Positions 10,346-19,401 are shown, counted from the stretch's first letter. The stretch: 64,000 nucleotides of DNA from Actinoplanes couchii (GCF_016862075.1 NZ_BOMG01000054.1:101757-165756), one strand, 5' to 3'. Made by a program: numbers and translations. The notes: generated by a model from the letters alone, not told the origin.

Positions 10346-11343
10346 CGCTGGAGATCCGTCCGGTGCACGGCATCGGCGACGTGACCGCCGGTGACGACCT
10401 GGCCGAGCTGATCACCCGGGCCGCGCCGTGGCTGGCCGACGGCGACGTCCTGGTGGTGACCAGCAAGATCGTGTCCAAGGCGGAGGGCCGCCTGGTCGAG
10501 GTGCCCGCCGACGGCCCGGAGCGCGAGGAGGCCCGGCAGCGGGTGCTGGCCGGCGAGACACGACGCGTGGTCGCCCGCCGCGGCAACACCACGATCGTGC
10601 AGACCCACCACGGTTTCGTGATGGCCGCCGCCGGCATCGACGCGTCGAACGTCGACAAGACCCACCTGGTCCTGCTCCCCGCGGACCCCGACGCGTCGGC
10701 GCGCGCCCTGCGGGCCGGTTTCGCCGCCCGCGGCCTGACGGTCGCGGTGATCGTCTCCGACACGATGGGCCGGGCCTGGCGCAACGGCCTGACCGACGTG
10801 GCCCTGGGCGCCGCCGGCATCGACGCGCTGCTGGACCACCGGGGGCAGTTCGACCCCTACGGCAACGAGCTGAGCCTCACCCAGATGGCCGTGGTCGACG
10901 AGCTCTCCGCCGCCGCCGAGCTGGTCAAGGGCAAGACCGACCGCGTCCCGGTCGCGGTGGTCCGTGGTTACTCCTACAACGGCGGCGACAGCGACGGCCC
11001 GGGTGTGTCGGTCCTCATCCGCGATGCGGAAAGCGACATGTTCGGCTTGGGTACGACCGAAGCCCACGCCCGTGGCCTCCGCGAAGCGGCCGCTCTCGCC
11101 GACGTGATGCCACTGACCCCCACCGATCCGGCGGTGGTGGAATCCGTGGTGGCCGGGTTCGCCCAGGTCTCTCTCACCGCGGAGAACGTGCGGCTCACTC
11201 CGGTCTCGCACTCCCCCGGCGACCTGATCCGCCTCGGCGCCGAAGCCCACCGCCTGCGAGCCGCCCTGGCCGCCGAGAACATCCCCACCACCATCGCGGT
11301 CGACGACGACGGCGCGACAGTCACCTTCGGAGCGCCGGCATGA
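10342..11343 (+). CDS. cofE: Coenzyme F420-0:L-glutamate ligase (CofE; FbiB without nitroreductase domain)
   Basis: A 333-residue ligase that adds the gamma-linked glutamate tail to F420-0. Family segments are clear: LVVTSKIVSKAEGR (about residue 40), SDTMGRAWRNGLTDVALG (about 135) and FDPYGNELS (about 170). In mycobacterial FbiB a ~200-residue flavin-dependent nitroreductase-fold domain follows; here only about 90 residues remain after the ligase domain and no flavin-binding segment is visible, so dehydro-F420-0 reduction, if needed, must be done elsewhere. It overlaps both neighbours by ATGA junctions. Confidence 0.93.
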   Translation: MTLEIRPVHGIGDVTAGDDLAELITRAAPWLADGDVLVVTSKIVSKAEGRLVEVPADGPEREEARQRVLAGETRRVVARRGNTTIVQTHHGFVMAAAGIDASNVDKTHLVLLPADPDASARALRAGFAARGLTVAVIVSDTMGRAWRNGLTDVALGAAGIDALLDHRGQFDPYGNELSLTQMAVVDELSAAAELVKGKTDRVPVAVVRGYSYNGGDSDGPGVSVLIRDAESDMFGLGTTEAHARGLREAAALADVMPLTPTDPAVVESVVAGFAQVSLTAENVRLTPVSHSPGDLIRLGAEAHRLRAALAAENIPTTIAVDDDGATVTFGAPA

Positions 11344-11897
11344 GCAGCCTCTATGAGAACACCGTGGACGTCCTGACCACGTGGACCGCCACCAGCGACG
11401 ACGCCGAGCTGGCCCGCAAGCGCACCCTGAGCCTGCTGGCCGACGGCCCGGTGGCGACGACCCGGGCGCACCGCGCCGGCCACGTGACCGCGAGCGCCCT
11501 GATCCTCGACGACCAGCGTCGTGTCCTGCTCTGCCTGCACGGCCGGCTGAACAGGTGGATGCAGCTCGGCGGCCACTGCGAAGCGGCCGACGAGACCCTG
11601 GCCGCGGCGGCGTTCCGGGAGGCCACCGAGGAGTCCGGCATCCCGGGCCTGCGACTGGATCCGACCCCGATCGACATCGACATCCACGAGGTCCGCTGCG
11701 GCGCCGGAGACGGCGGCCCCGCGGAGCCTTCCGTCCACTATGACGTCCGATTTCTCCTACATGCCCCAACCGGCAGCATCGAGCAGATAAGTGACGAGTC
11801 CTCAGCTCTAGCGTGGTTCCACCCGGAAGCTCTACCGTCACCACTGGCCTCCGGCACGATCCAGCAGATCGCTCCGGCTCTGGCCCGCCTACCGTGA
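11340..11897 (+). CDS. NUDIX hydrolase
   Basis: A 185-residue protein with a complete Nudix box: the GGHCEAADETL segment followed by REATEESGI (about residues 77-101), which binds the metal and hydrolyses a nucleoside diphosphate linked to another moiety. The substrate is not predictable. Its ATG overlaps the cofE stop by ATGA, making cofD-cofE-nudix one coupled unit. That placement suggests housekeeping of a nucleotide by-product or precursor, but this is inference only. Confidence 0.92.
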   Translation: MSSLYENTVDVLTTWTATSDDAELARKRTLSLLADGPVATTRAHRAGHVTASALILDDQRRVLLCLHGRLNRWMQLGGHCEAADETLAAAAFREATEESGIPGLRLDPTPIDIDIHEVRCGAGDGGPAEPSVHYDVRFLLHAPTGSIEQISDESSALAWFHPEALPSPLASGTIQQIAPALARLP

Positions 11898-11969
11898 CCC
11901 GCTGACCCGTTCCTCACCGTGTCGCGGCGTCCCCCGCGGTAGCGCCGCACCACGGTGAGAGATGGAGCG

Positions 11970-12545
11970 ATGCGCAACACCCCCATGCGCTTGAGGCGAG
12001 CCACCGCCGCCCTGATGTGCCTGCCCCTCCTGTCAGCATGCACCGACCCCGGCGACCCCGACCCCGGAGCCGCTCACGCGGCTCCACCGGACATGTCGGA
12101 CCCGTGCCTGACGAACAACCTGAAGGCCACGATCACGCTGAAGCCGTCCCAGCAGGACTCCACCATCCGGGAGGCCCTGCTGACACTGACGAACGCGACG
12201 GCCGAGACCTGCTCGCTGAACGGCTGGCTGACCCTGACCCTGGTGAACGCGGCCCGGCAGGTGGTCCCGGTCCCCACCACCAAGCTGGACAAACCCACCC
12301 AGCCCCAGACCTTCGAGCTGAACGCGGGCGGCGAAGCGTACGCGGGCCTGAAGTGGATCAGCTGCGAGAGGACGTCGAAGACCTGCCCCGTGGGCGCCAA
12401 CCTACGGTTCAGCCTGAGCCTGAAACCGGACGGCCCAGCGGCGACCCTGAAGGACTTCCCCATCCCGAGAAAAACCCGGATAACCATGTCCGAGCTGAAG
12501 ACCGGAGTCCTGACCCCGACCCCCGACCAGGCCTTGACCTGGTAG
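11970..12545 (+). CDS. Secreted lipoprotein, DUF4232-like
   Basis: About 191 residues with a lipoprotein signal peptide: basic RLRRATAA, a hydrophobic stretch, and lipobox LLSAC at the predicted cleavage site. The mature domain is a beta-rich ~160 residues with a conserved Cys pair (ETCSLNGW and ISCERTSKTC) and resembles DUF4232 proteins of unknown function. The start is uncertain: the ATG at 11970 is used here because AGAGA lies about 7 bp upstream, while a GTG at 11955 and an ATG at 11985 are alternatives. It is followed by a strong bidirectional terminator and is convergent with the guanylyltransferase gene. Confidence 0.8.
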   Translation: MRNTPMRLRRATAALMCLPLLSACTDPGDPDPGAAHAAPPDMSDPCLTNNLKATITLKPSQQDSTIREALLTLTNATAETCSLNGWLTLTLVNAARQVVPVPTTKLDKPTQPQTFELNAGGEAYAGLKWISCERTSKTCPVGANLRFSLSLKPDGPAATLKDFPIPRKTRITMSELKTGVLTPTPDQALTW

Positions 12546-12555
12546 CACGAGCAGA

Positions 12556-12584
12556 GGTTCTGGGGCCACCACGGCCCCAGAACC
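12556..12584. terminator. Bidirectional terminator between convergent genes
   Basis: A perfect 12-bp stem (GGTTCTGGGGCC / GGCCCCAGAACC) with the 5-nt loop ACCAC sits between the stop codons of the lipoprotein gene and the mannose-1-phosphate guanylyltransferase gene. Confidence 0.85.
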
Positions 12585-12600
12585 GGCCATCGGGCGCCTC

Positions 12601-13719
12601 TCAGATGTACCCGTGCTGCCCCAGCTCCTTGAGGTGGTCGACGAGCTGCTTGACCTCCTGGGCACGCTCACGAGGACAGACGAGAACGGCGTCCGGGGTG
12701 TCGACGATGACCAGATCCCGGACCCCCATGGCAGCCACCAGGCGCCCGGACGACGGCACGACGACGAGCCCCTCGGTCTCCCGGAGCAGCACGGTGTGCT
12801 TCTCGGCGCCGGTGTCCTGCCCCACGACCACGTTCCCGGCCTGATCGGCGGTGAGCACCTCGCCGAGGGTGTGGAAGTCGCCGACGTCGTTCCAGCCGAA
12901 GTCACCCGGGACGGTGCCCACCCGGCCGGCCGCGGCAGCGCCCTCCATGACCGCGTAGTCCACCGAGATCTTCGGGAGCGTGGGCCAGACGTCGCCCATC
13001 ACCTCCTCCTGCTCGGCGGTGCCCCAGGCGGCCGCGATCCGGCTGACGCCCGCGGCGAGCTGCGGCTGCTGCCGGTGCAGTTCGGCGAGGAAGGAGTCGA
13101 CCCGCCAGACGAACATGCCGGCGTTCCACAGGTAGTTGCCGGACTTCACGTAGCCCTCGGCCACGTCGTAGGTCGGCTTCTCCTTGAACTCGTCGACCTT
13201 CACCACCGGCCCGTCGCCCACGGAGGCGCCGCACTGGAGGTAGCCGTAGCCGGTCTCGGGCCGGGTCGGGGTGATCCCGAGGGTCATCAGCAGCCCCTCG
13301 GCGGCACCCGCCATCGCCTGCCGGATGACGCCGGCGAAGGCCTCCTTGTCAGCGATCAGGTGATCGGACGCGAAGGAGCCCATGATCGCTTCCGGGTTGC
13401 GCCGGGCGATGACCGCGGCCGCGAGGGCGATCGCCGCACACGAGTCACGGGGTGACGGCTCGATCAGAACGTTCTCGTCGGGGACTGCGGAGAGTTGCCG
13501 GGAAACCGCCGCGGCGTGGGCCACGCCGGTCACCACAAAGACCCGATCGGGTGAGGTGAGGGTGTCCAACCGGTCCACCGTGGCCTGCAGCAATGACGCC
13601 TCGGTACCGGTCAGGGGGTGCAGAAACTTGGGATGACCGGCGCGGGACAGTGGCCACAGACGGGTTCCGGTACCGCCGGCCAGAACCACTCCGTACAGCA
13701 CAGCCTGTTCGTCGCTCAT
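12601..13719 (-). CDS. manC: Mannose-1-phosphate guanylyltransferase
   Basis: A 372-residue nucleotidyltransferase that makes GDP-mannose from GTP and mannose-1-phosphate for cell wall glycans and glycolipids. The N-terminal nucleotide-binding signature GGTGTRLWPLSRAGHPKF (about residues 15-32) and the FVEKP-like FKEKPTYDVAEGYV segment (about residue 178) are diagnostic. There is no C-terminal isomerase domain, so it is the short mono-functional form. The start is ATG at 13719. Only 22 bp separate it from a glycosyltransferase upstream on the same strand, suggesting cotranscription. Confidence 0.93.
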   Translation of the reverse strand: MSDEQAVLYGVVLAGGTGTRLWPLSRAGHPKFLHPLTGTEASLLQATVDRLDTLTSPDRVFVVTGVAHAAAVSRQLSAVPDENVLIEPSPRDSCAAIALAAAVIARRNPEAIMGSFASDHLIADKEAFAGVIRQAMAGAAEGLLMTLGITPTRPETGYGYLQCGASVGDGPVVKVDEFKEKPTYDVAEGYVKSGNYLWNAGMFVWRVDSFLAELHRQQPQLAAGVSRIAAAWGTAEQEEVMGDVWPTLPKISVDYAVMEGAAAAGRVGTVPGDFGWNDVGDFHTLGEVLTADQAGNVVVGQDTGAEKHTVLLRETEGLVVVPSSGRLVAAMGVRDLVIVDTPDAVLVCPRERAQEVKQLVDHLKELGQHGYI

Positions 13720-13741
13720 GCGCGGAGAGTTTAGTAGATGA

Positions 13742-14887
13742 TCAAGCCGCGACCCGAGTCCAAGTTGTTACATGCACCTCCGCGCTCGACGCCCAGGTGA
13801 ACTCTTTGGCACGGTCCGCCCCCGCCTTGGCGAGCGTCCGGCGGCGCTGTTCGTCGTGCAGCAGGTCGGCCAGGTCGACGGCGATCCGCTCCGGCGCCTC
13901 TGTCGTATAGGCGACAGCATCCCCACCGACCTCCGGCAGCGACAGGCGTGGCGTGGTGAGCACCGGGGTGCCGCAGGCCATCGCCTCCAGGATCGGCAGG
14001 CCGAAGCCCTCACCGAACGACGGGTAGCAGGCCACCAGGGCGCCGCCGAGGAAGCCGGGGAGATCCGCGTACCGCAGATAGCCGGGGCGCAGCAGCCGCA
14101 GGTGCGGGGGGACCTCAGCCACCGCGCGGTCGATGTCGTCGTCGTGGCCCTGGCCACCGGCGAGCACCAGCGCGGGCGGGTGCGGCCAGTCGGCGACCGC
14201 GCGGGCCCAGCCGCGGATCAGGTTCGGCACGTTCTTCCGGGGCTCCTTGGCGCCCAGGAAGGCGACGTAACCGGAGTCACCGAGACCGAGGCGGGCCCGG
14301 ACCCGCGCCTTCTCGTCCTCGGTCGGCGAGTGGAAGGCCCCCTGGTCGACACCGTGGTACGCCACGTCGATGCGGGTCGGGTCGGCGTCCAGCAGCCGGA
14401 TCAGCTCGTCCCGGGTGGCCTTGCTGGGCACGATCACCCGGGCGGCCCGGCGCAGCGACGTCTTGATCGCGCTGCGGAAGAAGGTCCGCTTGGTGTTGTC
14501 GTAGTGCTCCGGCTCGGTGAAGAACGTGGCGTCGTGGACGGTCACGGTCACCGGGCAGCCGGTCCGCAGCGGGCAGGTGTAGAACGGCGAGTGCAGCACG
14601 TCCGCGTTGACCTGCTGGGCCAGCAGCGGGAGACCGGTCTGCTCCCAGGCGAGACGGGCCGGCCGGTGCACGATCGCCGCGGGGCCGGGGATCACTTCGG
14701 CACTCGGCAGCATGCGGCGGTAACGCTCCGCATCGGCCCGCTGCGCGACGACCGCTAGATCGACACGGTCCGGGCTCAACTCACCGAGGGCACCGAGGAG
14801 CCCGTCGACATATCTGCCGACACCACCACGGTCAGCGGGGACACTGGTGGCGTCGACGAGCACTCGCGGGGGGCGACCGGGGGTCAC
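13742..14887 (-). CDS. GT4-type glycosyltransferase
   Basis: A 381-residue GT-B fold transferase. The N-terminal domain begins RVLVDATSVPADRGGVGRYV, with the glycine-rich acceptor loop; the C-terminal domain carries FLGAKEPRKNVPNLI and the nucleotide-sugar EX7E region PSFGEGFGLPILEAMACG. It would transfer a sugar, plausibly mannose given the GDP-mannose enzyme next door, to an envelope acceptor. The start is GTG at 14887, with AAGGAG about 7 bp upstream. The open frame extends 43 codons further, but those residues have no family similarity. Confidence 0.9.
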   Translation of the reverse strand: MTPGRPPRVLVDATSVPADRGGVGRYVDGLLGALGELSPDRVDLAVVAQRADAERYRRMLPSAEVIPGPAAIVHRPARLAWEQTGLPLLAQQVNADVLHSPFYTCPLRTGCPVTVTVHDATFFTEPEHYDNTKRTFFRSAIKTSLRRAARVIVPSKATRDELIRLLDADPTRIDVAYHGVDQGAFHSPTEDEKARVRARLGLGDSGYVAFLGAKEPRKNVPNLIRGWARAVADWPHPPALVLAGGQGHDDDIDRAVAEVPPHLRLLRPGYLRYADLPGFLGGALVACYPSFGEGFGLPILEAMACGTPVLTTPRLSLPEVGGDAVAYTTEAPERIAVDLADLLHDEQRRRTLAKAGADRAKEFTWASSAEVHVTTWTRVAA

Positions 14888-15048
14888 GAGGCATCTCCTT
14901 GGCGTCTCTGACGTACCGATACGGCAATGGAACAACCGACGGTTCGAGGGTACGCCGGGATCGCTTCGGGAAGGTGTCCGCGACACCGCCGATCGTTGCG
15001 GTCCTGTCACGGCCATTACTGAGCGTGATCCGCCTATGGTGTGAGGCG

Positions 15049-15774
15049 ATGAAGACGACGATTCCGCAGGTTTTCACCGCAGCGATCGTGCGCGATCCGG
15101 CCGCGCCCCTGCTCACCTGGTACGACGACGCCACCGGGGACCGCACCGAGCTGTCCGGGATCACCCTCGACAACTGGGTCCAGAAAACCGCGAATCTGCT
15201 GGTCGACGGGGTCGGCCTGGGGCACGGCGACGCGGTCGCGCTGCTGCTGCCGCCGCACTGGCAGACCGCCGCGCTGCTGCTCGGCGTCTCGGCCGCCGGG
15301 CTGGCCGCCGATCTGGACGGCGATCCGCAGCCGGTGGAGGCGCTGTTCACCACACCGGAGCGGGCCGCCGCCGCGGTGAACTGGGCCACCATGGACCGGT
15401 ACGTGACCGGCCTGCTCCCGTTGGCGATGCCGTTGCGCACCGTTCCGGAGGGTTTCACCGACTACGTGACCGAGGTCCGCAACTTCGGCGACCACTTCCG
15501 GGGCGAAACGGTCGCCGCGGAGGACCGGGCGCTGGCCGGCCCGGTCGAGCTGAGCCACCACGACGTGGTGGCCGCCGCCCACGACCGGGCCGCCGAGCTG
15601 GGCATCACGCCCGGTGCCCGGGTGCTGATCGACACCGCGGGTTACCCGGACCCGGTCGACTGGCTGCTCGCCCCGCTGACCGTGGGCGCCTCGATCGTGC
15701 TCTGCGCCAACCTGGACGCGTCGAAGGTCGAGGCGCGGGCGGCCACCGAGAAGGTCACTCTGACGCTGCGCTGA
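15049..15774 (+). CDS. TIGR03089 family protein (truncated ANL-like)
   Basis: A 241-residue protein resembling the N-terminal part of acyl-adenylating enzymes (LTWYDDATGDRTELSG, DNWVQKTANLL, GLGHGDAVALLLP) but lacking the ATP-binding and C-terminal domains. This matches TIGR03089, an actinobacterial family of unknown function. ATG at 15049 is preceded by GAGG. Its 3' end overlaps the convergent acetoacetyl-CoA synthetase by 20 bp. The neighbourhood with the glycosyltransferase and manC is also found in mycobacteria, from memory, so it is ancestral. Confidence 0.85.
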   Translation: MKTTIPQVFTAAIVRDPAAPLLTWYDDATGDRTELSGITLDNWVQKTANLLVDGVGLGHGDAVALLLPPHWQTAALLLGVSAAGLAADLDGDPQPVEALFTTPERAAAAVNWATMDRYVTGLLPLAMPLRTVPEGFTDYVTEVRNFGDHFRGETVAAEDRALAGPVELSHHDVVAAAHDRAAELGITPGARVLIDTAGYPDPVDWLLAPLTVGASIVLCANLDASKVEARAATEKVTLTLR

Positions 15775-17719
15775 GCCGCTCGCGGTACAGGGCGGCGAAG
15801 GCGTTCAGCGACTCCGGGTTCGCCAGGGCGCCCTTCGCGGCCGCGGACCCGGCCGGGGTGCCGGTGAGGATCCGTTTCACCGGCACCTCCAGCTTCTTGC
15901 CGGAGAGGGTGCGCGGGATCGCGTCCACCCGGTGGGCGGCGTCCGGGACGTGCCGGGGCGAGAGCGCGGCCCGCAGCTCCCGGGCGATCCGGCCGCGCAG
16001 CGCGTCGTCCAGCTCGACACCGTCGGCCGGCACCACGAAGAGCAGCAGCTCGCCGTTCGGGTCACCGGGCGTGTCCAGGTGCACCACCAGCGAGTCGGCG
16101 ATCTCCGGCAGGCTCTCCACCACCGAGTAGAACTCGGCGGTGCCCAGGCGTACGCCGCCGCGGTTGAGGGTCGCGTCCGAGCGGCCGGTGAGCACGCAAC
16201 TGCCGTCCGGGTCGACGGTGATCCAGTCGCCGTGCCGCCAGACCCCGGGGAAGACGTCGAAGTACGCCTCCCGGAAGCGGCTGCCGTCGGTGTCGTTCCA
16301 GAAGCCGACCGGCATGCTCGGCATCGGCGCGCTGATCACCAGCTCCCCCAGCTCGCCGACGACCGGCTTGCCGGATCCGTCGTACGCCTCCACCCGGGCG
16401 CCCAGGATCCGGCTGGTGATCACCCCGGCGCGGATCGGCAGCAGCGGCACCCCGCCGACGAATCCGGTGCACACGTCGGTGCCGCCGGACAGCGACATCA
16501 ACCGGATGTCCGGGCCGATCGTCTCGTAGACCCAGGTCCAGCCCTCGGGCGGCAACGGCGCTCCGGTCGAGCCGATCCCGCGCAGCCGGCCGGACGCCGG
16601 CGGGGTGATCCCGGCCTTGCGGCAGGCCAGCAGGAACGGCGCCGACGTGCCGAAGTAGGTGACGCCCGCGGTGTCCACCAGCTCCCACAGCGCCGACAGG
16701 TCCGGCCAGCCCGGGTTGCCGTCGAACAGCACGATCGCGGCACCCGCCGCCGGGCCGCTGGCCAGGTAGTTCCACATCATCCAGCCGGTGGTGGTGAACC
16801 AGAGGAACCGGTCGCCGGCGCCGAGGTCGTGGTGCAGGGCCAGGATCTTGAGGTGTTCCAGCAGGATGCCGCCGTGCCCGTGGACGATCGGTTTCGGCAG
16901 GCCGGTGGTGCCGGAGCTGTAGAGCACGTAGAGCGGGTGGTCGAACGGGACCGGGGTGAACTCCAGCGGGTCGTCGCCGGTCAGCTCGGCCCAGTCGCCG
17001 TCGCCGCCCAGGTATCCGATGGTGATCACGTGCTCGATCGACGGGATCGACTCCCGGATCGTGGTGATCTCGGCACGCCTGTCGACGTCCTTGTCGCCGT
17101 AGCGGTAGCCGTCCACGGCCACCAGCACCTTCGGCTCGATCTGGCTCCAGCGGTCGATCACGCTGCGGGCCCCGAACTCCGGCGCGCAGGACGAGAAGAT
17201 CGCGCCCAGGCTGGCCGTGGCCAGCATCAGCACGTAGGTCTCCGGGATGTTCGGCGCGTAGGCCGCGACCCGGTCACCCGCGCCGACACCCCGGGACCTC
17301 AGCCCGGCACGGACCATCCGGACGTCCTCCCGCAGCTGCCGGGCGGTCAGGGTGAGCGGTTCCCGCGATTGGGAGTACGCCGTGACAACCGGATCGTCGT
17401 CGTCGAAACCGGGCAGGCGCAGCACGTTCTCGGCGTAGTTGAGCGTGGCGCCGGGGAACCAGCGGGCCCCCGGCATCTCCGCCGAGTCGAGCACCGCGGT
17501 GGCCGGTTCGTGCCCGATCACCTGGAAGAAGTCCCAGATCGACTGCCAGAACGCGGTCAGGTCGGTGACGGACCACTCCCACAGGGCGGCGTAGTCGGCG
17601 AAGGCCAGCCCGCGCTCCGACTCCAGCCAGGCCAGATAGCGCCCGATCCGGGTGGTCTCCCGGATGTCCACCGGCGGCTCCCACAGCAGTGTGCCGACCG
17701 TCACCCCACCTGTAGTCAT
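15755..17719 (-). CDS. aacS: Acetoacetyl-CoA synthetase
   Basis: A 654-residue ANL ligase that activates acetoacetate (or a similar short acid) with ATP and CoA. It shows the acyl-CoA synthetase N-terminal extension (WEPPVDIRETTRIGRYL), the ATP loop YSSGTTGLPKPIVHGHG, the AacS-type GWMMWNYL segment, and the C-terminal catalytic lysine in RTLSGKKLEVPVKRIL. ATG at 17719 is preferred: AAGGTG lies 7 bp upstream. A GTG two codons earlier is possible. Its ribosome binding site falls in the outer end of a long inverted repeat (17726-17899). Confidence 0.93.
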   Translation of the reverse strand: MTTGGVTVGTLLWEPPVDIRETTRIGRYLAWLESERGLAFADYAALWEWSVTDLTAFWQSIWDFFQVIGHEPATAVLDSAEMPGARWFPGATLNYAENVLRLPGFDDDDPVVTAYSQSREPLTLTARQLREDVRMVRAGLRSRGVGAGDRVAAYAPNIPETYVLMLATASLGAIFSSCAPEFGARSVIDRWSQIEPKVLVAVDGYRYGDKDVDRRAEITTIRESIPSIEHVITIGYLGGDGDWAELTGDDPLEFTPVPFDHPLYVLYSSGTTGLPKPIVHGHGGILLEHLKILALHHDLGAGDRFLWFTTTGWMMWNYLASGPAAGAAIVLFDGNPGWPDLSALWELVDTAGVTYFGTSAPFLLACRKAGITPPASGRLRGIGSTGAPLPPEGWTWVYETIGPDIRLMSLSGGTDVCTGFVGGVPLLPIRAGVITSRILGARVEAYDGSGKPVVGELGELVISAPMPSMPVGFWNDTDGSRFREAYFDVFPGVWRHGDWITVDPDGSCVLTGRSDATLNRGGVRLGTAEFYSVVESLPEIADSLVVHLDTPGDPNGELLLFVVPADGVELDDALRGRIARELRAALSPRHVPDAAHRVDAIPRTLSGKKLEVPVKRILTGTPAGSAAAKGALANPESLNAFAALYRERLSAASE

Positions 17720-17725
17720 GAGCAC

Positions 17726-17899
17726 ACCTTAGGTCCTGTGTGGCAGACCCCGTGGGAGCGAGGCGAGGTCCAGGTGGTGGCTGGCGCCAGCCGGACAAAG
17801 GTCGCATACCGGTGTTGTATGTGGCCTTTGTCCGGATGCCGCCAGCCACCACCTGGGCCACGCCGTAGCCCCGCGGGGTCTGCCACACAGGACCAAGGT
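17726..17899. repeat. 174-bp imperfect inverted repeat, MITE-like or long stem-loop
   Basis: The two halves mirror each other through most of their length: ACCTTAGGTCCTGTGTGGCA (from 17726) pairs with the complementary end at 17880-17899, the GACCCCG block follows, CCAGGTGGTGGCTGGC (17770-17785) pairs with 17841-17856, CCGGACAAAGG (17791-17801) with CCTTTGTCCGG (17825-17835), and CATAC with GTATG at the tip. It lies between the divergent aacS and membrane-protein genes. No open frame inside has coding character. Confidence 0.8.
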
Positions 17900-17985
17900 C
17901 GTCCGCCGGGCCCTTGGACATGGTCAGAGCGGTCGTGGACGGCCGGTCCCGGGACACTTGCCGCAGAGCGGTAGCGTTCCGGATC

Positions 17986-19344
17986 ATGCGTCACCTCAGG
18001 TCGATCTTGTATGCACTCGTCCTGGCACCCTCCATCTGGGTGCTGATCGGCGTCGGTTTCACCAACGACCTGAGCAGTCGCGGACGGGAGTTCTTCTCGG
18101 CCGAGTCGATCAGCGGCCTGTTGCTGGTGGTCTTCGCCGGGATCCTCGTCACCATCCTGGCCTTCTCCCCGATCTCCCCGGCCGGGCCGGCACTGACCGG
18201 CGCCACGTTCCTCGGCGTGACGATCTGGGCGTGGAACTCGCCCGCCGCGTACGCCGCGATGTGGGCCCCGGAAGTGTCCAAAGAGGGCTTCGACCTGAGC
18301 CGGCCCGGGTACGGTCTCGCCGCCCTGTTGGCGTTCCCGCTGATGACCACCGCGCTGAGTGCCCGCCGGTGGGCCCGCTACGAGCCCCCGGTCCTGCCGA
18401 TCATCGGTGAGATCGGCCGGTTCCGGGGCGCCGCCAAGGCGCCCGGCATCAACGTCGCCGTCGAACAGACCACGATCATCCGCACTCCGGGTACGGGGTT
18501 CCCCGGCGTCAACTCCACCCAGGCCGCCGACCGCACCGTGGCCATCAACAGCGCCCCGGCCGCCGACCGCACGGTCGCCATCAACTCCGGCGCCCCGGCC
18601 GCGGCCCTGCCCGCCGCGCCGAAGCCGGCCGCGCCCAAGCCGCCCGCCGCACCGGTCATCGCGCCGAAGCCCGCCGCAGCGGCTCCCGTCACACCGGCCG
18701 CGCCCAAGCCCGCCGGCTCGGTTCCCGTCACTCCGGTCATCGCCCCCAAGCCCGCCGCCGCGCCGGCCGAGGATCGAACGATGGCGCTGCCGAGCGTCGA
18801 TCGGGCGGTTGCCGCGACCCCGCCGAAGCCGTCCACGCCGCCGGCTCTGCCCGCCACGCCCGCGCTACCCGCCGCGCCGAAGCCGACCGGGCAGGCCACC
18901 CCGCCCAAGCCGACCGGCCAGGCGACAGCGCCGAAGCCGACCGGCCAGGCCACGCCGCCCAAGCCGACCGGGCAGGCCACGCCGCCCAAGCCGACCGGCC
19001 AGGCCACGCCTCCGAAGCCGACCGGGCAGGCCACTCCGCCGGTGCCGTCTGCTCGGCCGGCACAGAATCTGCAGCAGGCGAACGCGCCGAATGCCGTTCA
19101 GCAGCAGGCGCCGAAGAACCTCGGGCTGGCGCAGAGCCTGCAGAAAGCCGGTCTGGCGCAGGACCTGAAGCTCTCCGGCGCGATCTCGAAGACCCCGAAG
19201 CCCGCGCCCGCGGCGCCCATGTCCGGGTCGGCACAGGTTTCCGGGTCGGCGCAGGTCAAGCCGGTGTCGCCGGCCAAACCGGGCGATGCGGACCCGGTCG
19301 CCGGGATCCCCGGTCAGCGGAAGCCTCCCGCGATCGAGTCCTGA
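17986..19344 (+). CDS. Membrane protein with long Ala/Pro/Lys-rich repeat tail
   Basis: A 452-residue protein, family not recognised. Residues 1-130 contain about four hydrophobic helices (ILYALVLAPSIWVLIGVGF, ISGLLLVVFAGILVTILAF, the following ALTGATFLGVTIWAW, and YGLAALLAFPLMTTAL). The remaining ~300 residues are low complexity: two copies of an AADRTVAINS element, many PAAPKPAA units and six tandem KPTGQATPP nonapeptides, then a Gln/Leu-rich and Ser-rich end. The tail is probably disordered. The start ATG at 17986 lies 87 bp right of the inverted repeat. The protein is convergent with the GH30 gene and separated from it by a terminator. Confidence 0.82.
   Translation: MRHLRSILYALVLAPSIWVLIGVGFTNDLSSRGREFFSAESISGLLLVVFAGILVTILAFSPISPAGPALTGATFLGVTIWAWNSPAAYAAMWAPEVSKEGFDLSRPGYGLAALLAFPLMTTALSARRWARYEPPVLPIIGEIGRFRGAAKAPGINVAVEQTTIIRTPGTGFPGVNSTQAADRTVAINSAPAADRTVAINSGAPAAALPAAPKPAAPKPPAAPVIAPKPAAAAPVTPAAPKPAGSVPVTPVIAPKPAAAPAEDRTMALPSVDRAVAATPPKPSTPPALPATPALPAAPKPTGQATPPKPTGQATAPKPTGQATPPKPTGQATPPKPTGQATPPKPTGQATPPVPSARPAQNLQQANAPNAVQQQAPKNLGLAQSLQKAGLAQDLKLSGAISKTPKPAPAAPMSGSAQVSGSAQVKPVSPAKPGDADPVAGIPGQRKPPAIES
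18880..19041 (+). repeat. Six in-frame 27-bp tandem repeats encoding KPTGQATPP
   Basis: Units begin AAGCCGACCGG and encode Lys-Pro-Thr-Gly-Gln-Ala-Thr-Pro-Pro, with one unit reading TAP. Near identity at DNA level implies recent expansion or ongoing length variation. Confidence 0.85.
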
Positions 19345-19359
19345 CCGAAACTGCACAAA

Positions 19360-19393
19360 GATCGGGCCGGCCCCCACAGGGACCGGCCCGATC
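19360..19393. terminator. Bidirectional terminator
   Basis: An 11-bp perfect stem (GATCGGGCCGG / CCGGCCCGATC) with a 12-nt loop that itself can pair CCC with GGG. It separates the convergent repeat membrane protein and GH30 glycosidase genes. Confidence 0.8.
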
Positions 19394-19401
19394 TCGTTCC
19401 C

